A DNA stretch of 5,506 nt from Gemmataceae bacterium (GTDB taxonomy: Bacteria; Planctomycetota; Planctomycetia; Gemmatales; Gemmataceae): positions 1-5,506 of the forward strand of contig CANLGS010000340.1 in the NCBI GenBank assembly GCA_947490035.1. The letters run 5' to 3'. Within the stretch, counting starts at the first letter, position 1. Every line of letters starts with the position of its first letter. The notes beneath the pieces were generated by a model, which saw only the letters and a list, made by a program, of their open reading frames with translations, was not told where the DNA came from and made no database searches. This document shows, one piece after another, positions 1 through 4,519 of the stretch. Both the position numbers and the translations under genes were made by a program.

Positions 1-1330
1 CGAACGTATCGCCGTCCTTCAGCCCGGTGCCCGCGAACGCCCAGTGCGACGCGTCCAGCACCTTGTACGGTGCGCCGGTCATCGCGCCGGTTGGCGTGAA
101 CACGCAGCCGAGCAGACTCGCTTCGGATTCGTGGCGCATCGCGTAGCGGCTTTCGTACCCGCCCAGACCCGCCACGCTCAGACCCTTCAGCTTCCCGTTG
201 ATGTAGTTCGCCGTGCCGTCGGGGCGCAGTTCGACCTCGCAGTTCAGCCCGTTGCCGCCGAGGTACGCGAGCCGGCCGCCTTCCTCGAACACCCACCGCT
301 TGACGCGCTCGTACATCCGTCGCGTCCAGTATTCGGGGTGAACCGACGCGACCAGCACCTTGTAACGCGACAGGTCGAGTTCGCCGTCATCGAGTTGCGT
401 CTCCGCGTAGTAGTCGTAAGCGAAGTTGTGCGATTCGAGCCAGCCGAGCAGACGCCATTCGGCGGGCGCGAGGTGGCACGCCTGCCGCCCTTCGATGGGG
501 TCCGTGATGCGCTCGGAAAAGTCGATGTGGTTGAACGGCTCTGGTCGGTCGAACGACAGCGCCGGGTAGTGGTCCGCGCCCCAGGTGAAGAACCCCGCGT
601 CGGAGTAGCGTTTCAGTTCCGCGCGTGCGTTGATGGTCGGCGTGTCGGGAAGCCCATCGGCGTGAATGTAGTTGCTGCGCCCACCGAACGAGTTGTACGC
701 ATTCCAGGTGATGTTCGACGCCAGCACCGCCATCGCCGCTTGCGGCTTCGCGGGCGCTACAACCCACGGGAAGCTAAACTCCCTGCCACTCTTCGTTGAG
801 GCGCGGAAGTAGTACAGCCCACTGCGTTCCGGCCCCTTCACGTGTTGCGAATGCACGGAGTTCACGTAGCCGACCTTGTTCCACTCCGCGCCGGTCTGGG
901 TGTAGTCGCCGTCGGGCGTGATCTGCATGACCGCACGCGGGCCGTGTTCGTCGTGCCAACCCAGAGCCTTCACGAACTCCGGCGACGCACCGTACCGCCA
1001 CAGTTCGAGTTTGTACGGTTCGACCGAGTGAACGCGGAACTCGGACGCCTCGCCCGACCGCACCCACTTCGGCCACGCGTACCCGAGCAGGCAATCCGAG
1101 AGCAGCCGGAAGTGATGCGGCTTCGCGAGCGGCAGCGTCACGCGACTGAACTTCGCGCCGAACCCCGGCTTCTGGATGACGACCTTGTACTCGCCGTGCG
1201 GCAGGTCCGCGAACACCGACCCCGACGCGCGCGACCGCGCCTCCGCGGATGTGCCGCTCGCGCCGATGAACTCCAGCACCGCGTCGGGCAGCGCGACGTA
1301 CCGCTCGTCGCTGACGTAACCGATCAACAT
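1..1330 (-). CDS. N,N-dimethylformamidase large (beta) subunit-like protein, partial (C-terminus beyond left edge)
   Basis: Translating the minus strand from the ATG at 1330-1328 gives 443 residues with no stop up to the window edge. It begins MLIGYVSDERYVALPDAV. Residues 1 to about 60 look like a small beta-sandwich (carboxypeptidase-regulatory-like; 'DLPHGEYKVVIQKPGF'). A second beta-rich stretch follows to about residue 190. The DMFase large-subunit-like region then starts: 'NITWNAYNSFGGRS' (206-219), 'DHYPALSFDRPEPF' (253-266), 'YDYYAETQLDDGELD' (305-319) and 'HPEYW' (331-335), followed by 'GGRLAYLGGNG'. These motifs are typical of the family. Characterised members hydrolyse N,N-dimethylformamide to dimethylamine and formate at a mononuclear iron held by two Tyr and one Glu; I did not map those ligands here. 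No signal peptide is seen, so it is probably cytoplasmic. A GGAG lies 6 nt upstream of the start. The gene is divergent from the MFS transporter. Planctomycete homologues are usually of unknown substrate, so the family call is firm and the substrate is not. Roughly the last 200 or more residues are missing. Confidence 0.88.
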   Translation of the reverse strand, partial: MLIGYVSDERYVALPDAVLEFIGASGTSAEARSRASGSVFADLPHGEYKVVIQKPGFGAKFSRVTLPLAKPHHFRLLSDCLLGYAWPKWVRSGEASEFRVHSVEPYKLELWRYGASPEFVKALGWHDEHGPRAVMQITPDGDYTQTGAEWNKVGYVNSVHSQHVKGPERSGLYYFRASTKSGREFSFPWVVAPAKPQAAMAVLASNITWNAYNSFGGRSNYIHADGLPDTPTINARAELKRYSDAGFFTWGADHYPALSFDRPEPFNHIDFSERITDPIEGRQACHLAPAEWRLLGWLESHNFAYDYYAETQLDDGELDLSRYKVLVASVHPEYWTRRMYERVKRWVFEEGGRLAYLGGNGLNCEVELRPDGTANYINGKLKGLSVAGLGGYESRYAMRHESEASLLGCVFTPTGAMTGAPYKVLDASHWAFAGTGLKDGDTF

Positions 1331-1440
1331 GAGGCGCTCCGGTGTGCAAGGCTGACATTTCACCAGACGCGAGAAGAGAACGCGAGCGCCGAACGCGGTG
1401 AATCTCTTTGCGAGTGAAGGGGTGTGCGGATAGCGTGTGG
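1331..1440. promoter_or_regulatory. Divergent intergenic region, presumed promoters for the DMFase-like and MFS genes
   Basis: About 110 bp separate the DMFase-like start from the left arm of IR1. Both flanking genes are transcribed outwards, so their promoters should lie here or within IR1. I see no convincing -35/-10 pair. A 6-bp inverted repeat (TTCACC at 1359-1364, GGTGAA at 1397-1402) could be an operator half-site pair, but it is short enough to be chance. Confidence 0.35.
1337..1340 (-). promoter_or_regulatory. Shine-Dalgarno site of the DMFase-like gene
   Basis: On the minus strand GGAG is separated by 6 nt from the ATG at 1330. The reading frame stays open further upstream without another ATG, so this site decides the start. 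The first residues (MLIGYVSDERY) also read as a natural N-terminus. Confidence 0.6.
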
Positions 1441-1520
1441 TTTCTGGAGCGCGGGCTTTCAGCCCGCTGCTTCGCGTCGCGTAAACCAAAGCAGCGGGCT
1501 GAAAGCCCGCGCTCCAGAAA
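1441..1520. repeat. IR1: 80-bp perfect inverted repeat, REP/BIME-like
   Basis: Arms 1441-1472 and 1489-1520 are perfect reverse complements of 32 bp, separated by 16 nt (1473-1488). Each arm contains its own hairpin with a 7-bp stem and 3-nt loop: GCGGGCT-TTC-AGCCCGC at 1451-1467 and its mirror at 1494-1510. The DNA can therefore form either one long hairpin or two short ones. It lies upstream of both divergent genes, so it is not an ordinary terminator. Its right end is 3 bp from the MFS start codon. No transposase or recognisable IS end is attached. The layout resembles paired REP sequences (BIMEs); dispersal in the genome is inferred, not shown. Confidence 0.85.
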
Positions 1521-1523
1521 GCC

Positions 1524-2855
1524 ATGTCGTCACCCGAACCCGAAGACGCCGATCTGCCGCCGACGCGGGCGCGGTTCGTCGTCGCGGCGTGGCTGTGCGG
1601 GCTGTCCGGCATCCTCTACCTCGACCGCATTTGCATGGGGCAAGCGGTCGTGCCCATCCAGAAGGAACTCGGCCTCAGCAACTCCGAGATGAGCTACGTG
1701 CTCATGTCGTTCACGCTCGCTTACGGCATCTTCGCGGTGCCCGCAGGCTGGCTCGGCGACAAGACCGGACCGCGATCCGTGCTGTCGTCGATCGTCCTCG
1801 CGTGGAGCGTGTTCACCGCGCTCACCGGGGCCGCGACCGGGTTGCTCACGCTGCTGCTCGTGCGATTCCTGTTCGGCGCGGCGGAAGCCGGTGCGTTCCC
1901 GAACGCCGCGAAGGTCATGGCGCGGTGGTTCCCGCCGACGGAACGCGGCCGCGTGCAGGGCGTGATGCTCGCGTTCTCGCAACTCGGCGCGGTCGCCGCG
2001 CCCGCCGCCACCGCGTACCTCATCGGCCTCGCGGGCTGGCGACTCGCGTTCTTCGTCTACGGGTTCATCGGCGTCGCGTGGGCCGTCGGCTTCTGGATGT
2101 GGTTTCGCAACGACCCGGCACAGCATCGCGGGGTGAACGAAGCGGAACTCGCGCGCATCCGCACCGGCAACGAGAGCGAGTCGCAGACGGCGAACCCCAG
2201 CCCGGTGCCGTGGGGCGCCGTCCTTACGAATCGCGGCGTGCTGGTACTCAGCCTCATCATGGTGTGCGGCGCGTTCTACACGTACTTCTTCTACTCGTGG
2301 TTCCAGAAGTATCTGCACGCGACGCGCGGCGTCGAGAACGTCGAAGCGGGGAATCTGACTTCGCTGGTGATGGCCGGCTCCGCGGTCGGGATGCTGTTTG
2401 GTGGGTGGCTCGCGGACCAACTCTCGAAGCTCGCGGACCCGGTTCGCGGGCGGCGTTACCTCGGCGTGGTCTGCTACCTCACCGCGGCCGCGTGCCTGTT
2501 CCTCGGCATCCGGCAAGATGACGCGCTGTCACTCGCGGCACTGTGGGGGTTGTCGTTCTGCGCGATGCACGTGACGCTACCGAACTGGTGGTCGTGCGCG
2601 ATCCCGCAGTGCGGGCGGCACACCGCGACCATCTTCGGCCTGATGAACGGCCTCGGCGTCCTCGGCGCGATGGCGTCGCAGTGGTTTGTCGGGTGGTTCA
2701 CCGACCGGCAGGAGAGGGTGTTCGGGCTGACCGGGCGTGACGCGTGGGATCCGATGTTCGACGTGTACGTATCTGTGCTGGTGTGCAACGCGGTCGCGTG
2801 GTGGCTGTACCGGTTCGTGCCGCTGCCGGAACCGCCGGAGCCGGAGGAAGTGTAG
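1524..2855 (+). CDS. MFS transporter, anion:cation symporter (ACS) type
   Basis: A 443-residue protein of normal family length with about 12 hydrophobic segments (roughly 17-37, 57-77, 84-103, 106-124, 145-168, 171-192, 238-260, 281-302, 312-332, 337-356, 368-390, 410-430) and a polar central loop around 193-235. The MFS motif A is 'GWLGDKTGPR' at 75-84, with a second-half counterpart 'GGWLADQL'. The stretch from F117 'FGAAEAGAFPNAAK' to 'RWFPPTERGR' is characteristic of the ACS family, whose members import organic anions such as hexuronates, glucarate or phthalate-type acids by cation symport in the inner membrane. The substrate is not deducible. The ATG at 1524 is the only sensible start: an in-frame stop lies at 1500-1502, and the next ATG is inside TM1. 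No Shine-Dalgarno precedes it because IR1 ends 3 bp upstream. The stop codon lies inside IR2. It is probably cotranscribed with the amidohydrolase. Confidence 0.93.
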   Translation: MSSPEPEDADLPPTRARFVVAAWLCGLSGILYLDRICMGQAVVPIQKELGLSNSEMSYVLMSFTLAYGIFAVPAGWLGDKTGPRSVLSSIVLAWSVFTALTGAATGLLTLLLVRFLFGAAEAGAFPNAAKVMARWFPPTERGRVQGVMLAFSQLGAVAAPAATAYLIGLAGWRLAFFVYGFIGVAWAVGFWMWFRNDPAQHRGVNEAELARIRTGNESESQTANPSPVPWGAVLTNRGVLVLSLIMVCGAFYTYFFYSWFQKYLHATRGVENVEAGNLTSLVMAGSAVGMLFGGWLADQLSKLADPVRGRRYLGVVCYLTAAACLFLGIRQDDALSLAALWGLSFCAMHVTLPNWWSCAIPQCGRHTATIFGLMNGLGVLGAMASQWFVGWFTDRQERVFGLTGRDAWDPMFDVYVSVLVCNAVAWWLYRFVPLPEPPEPEEV

Positions 2856-2939
2856 TCATCACGCTCCGCGTGATGCTCTTTGGCGCAAAGGCTCCCCGTG
2901 TTGCCGAGAAAGAACATCACGCGGAGCGTGATGACTACA
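2851..2939. repeat. IR2: 89-bp inverted repeat at the MFS/amidohydrolase junction, REP/BIME-like
   Basis: Arms 2851-2875 and 2915-2939 are perfect reverse complements of 25 bp. After one C/A mismatch the pairing continues 5 bp inward (2877-2881 with 2909-2913). Each arm holds a hairpin with a 7-bp stem and 3-nt loop: ATCACGC-TCC-GCGTGAT at 2858-2874 and its mirror at 2916-2932. The sequence is unrelated to IR1 but the design is the same. The left arm contains the MFS stop codon (2853-2855). The right arm contains a GGAG and the ATG at 2931. In an RNA spanning both genes it would fold into a long hairpin, which could cause partial termination, protect the upstream message, or reduce translation of the downstream gene. 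Confidence 0.85.
2923..2926 (+). promoter_or_regulatory. Candidate Shine-Dalgarno of the amidohydrolase, inside IR2
   Basis: GGAG lies 4 nt before the ATG at 2931, which is rather close. It is entirely within the right arm of IR2, so it would be base-paired in the folded RNA. It is the only purine-rich site near either candidate start (2931 or 2949). It is also present in the repeat for reasons that may have nothing to do with translation. Confidence 0.4.
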
Positions 2940-3797
2940 ATCTCGGACATGCTCATCGACGTTCACAGTCACTTCTGGGAATACCCACGCGACTTCACCG
3001 CGGACTTCCGCGAGCAGGCGAAACGCGCGAAGGGCGGCACCGAGTTCGACCTGACGGTGCGCTACGAGGACTACCGCGCCGCGTGCCGCGTGCCGGTGCG
3101 AACGGTCGTGTTCGGCGGCAAGGCGAAGCTGTCCGGCGTGTGGGTCCATGACGCGCACGTCGCGAAGTATGTCGGCGCGCATCCGGACACGCTCATCGGG
3201 TTCCTATCGGTCGATCCGACTCAAACGGGTTGGGAGAATGAGTTGCGCGACGGGCACGAAGAACTCGGCCTGCGCGGGATCAAGTTGCTGCCGATGTACG
3301 CCGGGTTCCGCCCAGACGACGAGCGCCTCGAACCCTTGTGGAAGTACGCTACGAAGCACCGGCTCCCGGTGCTGCTGCACACGGGCACGACGTTCGTGAG
3401 TCAGGCGCCGCTCGAATGCACGCTGCCGCGACACATTGAACCGGTCGCGATCCGGCACCCCGAAGTGAAGATCATCCTCGCGCACCTCGGCCACCCTTAC
3501 GAGGGCGAGTGCGTGGCGGTGATCCGCAAGCACCCGAACGTGTACGCGGACATCAGCGCGCTGCACTACCGGCCGTTCCAGTTCTACCACAGCCTCATGC
3601 TGGTTCAGGAATACGGCGTGTGGGACAAGGTGCTGTTCGGCACCGACTACCCGTTCACGACGGTGGACGCGACGCTCGACGGCCTGCGCGGGTTGAACCG
3701 GATGCTCGACGGCACCGCCCTGCCCCGCCTCGACGCGGCGAAGATCGAAGCGCTGATCGCCCGCGACGCGCTGCCGTTACTCGGTCTTGTTGGGTAA
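2931..3797 (+). CDS. Metal-dependent amidohydrolase, Amidohydro_2 (PF04909) family
   Basis: A 288-residue TIM-barrel hydrolase from the ATG at 2931. The metal-binding pattern is visible: H12-x-H14 in 'LIDVHSHFWEYP', H150 in 'LLHTGTTF', H185 and H188 in 'AHLGHPYEGE', and D239 in 'FGTDYPF'. This is the order found in Amidohydro_2 enzymes, a family of hydrolases and non-oxidative decarboxylases that includes ACMSD and gamma-resorcylate decarboxylase. The exact reaction here is unknown. It is probably cytoplasmic. The start is uncertain: ATG 2931 has GGAG 4 nt upstream but both lie in IR2, whereas ATG 2949 gives 'MLIDVHSHF', the more usual family N-terminus, with no Shine-Dalgarno. It follows the MFS gene on the same strand, consistent with an operon for uptake and breakdown of one compound. 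Its last 21 bp overlap the converging receiver gene. Confidence 0.9.
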   Translation: MTTISDMLIDVHSHFWEYPRDFTADFREQAKRAKGGTEFDLTVRYEDYRAACRVPVRTVVFGGKAKLSGVWVHDAHVAKYVGAHPDTLIGFLSVDPTQTGWENELRDGHEELGLRGIKLLPMYAGFRPDDERLEPLWKYATKHRLPVLLHTGTTFVSQAPLECTLPRHIEPVAIRHPEVKIILAHLGHPYEGECVAVIRKHPNVYADISALHYRPFQFYHSLMLVQEYGVWDKVLFGTDYPFTTVDATLDGLRGLNRMLDGTALPRLDAAKIEALIARDALPLLGLVG

Positions 3798-4171
3798 TTC
3801 GCCGCTCGCGTACCGTTCGAGGATGGCGCGCATCTCCTCCGTGTCGGCCGGCTTGATAAGTACGTGGTCGAACCCGGCGGCGCGGCACCGCGCCGTCTCC
3901 CCTGCAACCCGGTGACGGCCACCAGCACCGGCCGCCGACCGAGAGCGCGGCACAACTCCTCGGCCAGGTCGCACCCGTCCCCGTCCGGCAGGCGCACGTC
4001 GAGTATGGCGAGGTCCGGTGCAAACCCGCCCGCGACAACATCCAGCGCCTCGCGGTAGGCGTGCGCCGCGACCGCGTCGTACCCGTACAGACCCACCAAC
4101 TGCGCGGTGGCCTCGGCGGAATCCGGGTAGTCGTCCACGACGAGAACGAAAAACGGTTTGGGGTCAGGCAT
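3777..4171 (-). pseudogene. CheY-like response regulator receiver protein, broken by a one-base frameshift
   Basis: The ATG at 4171 opens a receiver (REC) domain: 'FFVLVVDDYPDS' with acidic pair D13-D14, phosphoacceptor D58 in 'LAILDVRLPDGDG', and T87 in 'VLVAVTG'. After residue 90 the homology jumps to another frame, which continues 'GETARCRAAGFDHVLIKPAD' with the conserved Lys-Pro and ends at a TAA at 3779-3777. The switch falls at a run of four G on the coding strand (3899-3902 on the plus strand). One more G would restore a 131-residue stand-alone REC protein. In the original frame translation runs on to about 174 residues of unrelated sequence. The result loses the conserved Lys, so it would probably not signal normally. 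It may be a real mutation or a homopolymer sequencing error. No output domain or neighbouring kinase is visible. No clear Shine-Dalgarno precedes the start. Confidence 0.8.
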
Positions 4172-4519
4172 AAGTGGTCCGGCCAGTGGCGCCGCGACAG
4201 TGGACAGTTTGAACTGGTTCGTAGGATGGAACGAGTTCGGAACCGGCGCGACCGCGAGCCGGTCACGTCTTCATTTTACCCTTGCGCCCCGCGCCCGGTG
4301 AAACTCCCGGCCGCGCTCGAACGTGGCGTATCACAAACACCAGGTTCTCTGCACTCAACTCCCCAACTGTATCTTCCCACCACCTTTCCAGAAGAACTGA
4401 AGAAAAGCTCAACTCATCGGCAAATAGTCGGAAGCTGGGGAAAATCCCGACACACGCTCCCGGTTTCCTACCAATCGGGTACCCTACTCTTACTTACCAC
4501 CGCGCACGGAGCATTCCCG
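4172..4519. promoter_or_regulatory. Gene-free divergent intergenic region with lower G+C
   Basis: These 348 bp separate the receiver gene from the cytochrome/DUF1549 gene, which point away from each other, so promoters for both are expected here. Positions 4321-4500 are about 51% G+C by hand count, clearly below the surrounding coding DNA. Small palindromes are present: ACCGGC/GCCGGT at 4242-4247 and 4258-4263, and GGGTACCC at 4477-4484. No convincing sigma-70 box pair, RNA gene or conserved protein was found. An open frame crosses from 4282 into the next gene but has no family resemblance. Confidence 0.4.
4508..4511 (+). promoter_or_regulatory. Shine-Dalgarno site of the PSCyt1/DUF1549 gene
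   Basis: GGAG lies 8 nt before the ATG at 4520. The start gives a protein that begins directly with a signal peptide, which supports it over any downstream codon. Confidence 0.65.

Noticed and set aside
44..1417. Plus-strand open frames at 44-799 and 842-1417 and minus-strand frames at 387-767 and 774-1358
   Set aside because: All are other-frame shadows of the DMFase-like gene, whose true frame runs off the left edge without a stop and contains the family motifs.
1441..1520. IR1 as a CRISPR repeat or rho-independent terminator
   Set aside because: There is only one mirrored pair with no array of spacers. No U-tract follows in either direction, and it lies upstream of both flanking genes.
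1408..1692. Plus-strand open frames running through IR1 into the MFS gene
   Set aside because: They translate the inverted repeat and then an alternative frame of the transporter; there is no family resemblance.
1530..2516. Long minus-strand open frame (328 codons) antisense to the MFS transporter
   Set aside because: The product is rich in Arg, His and Glu with no fold or family signal, as expected for the mirror frame of a high-G+C gene. The sense strand encodes an unambiguous MFS protein.
1441..2939. IR1 and IR2 as the two ends of one composite transposon carrying the MFS gene
   Set aside because: The two repeats have different sequences, there is no transposase between them, and no target-site duplication is visible.
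2474..2956. Minus-strand frame through IR2 and the MFS 3' end, and a TTG start for the amidohydrolase at 2880
   Set aside because: Both translate the IR2 loop and arms. The 'LRVM'- and 'HHAE'-like peptides come from repeat DNA, and the amidohydrolase fold only starts near 2949.
4242..4263. ACCGGC/GCCGGT hairpin followed by T-rich sequence as a terminator
   Set aside because: The stem is only 6 bp with a 10-nt loop, the T-rich part begins several bases downstream, and no gene on the plus strand ends before it.
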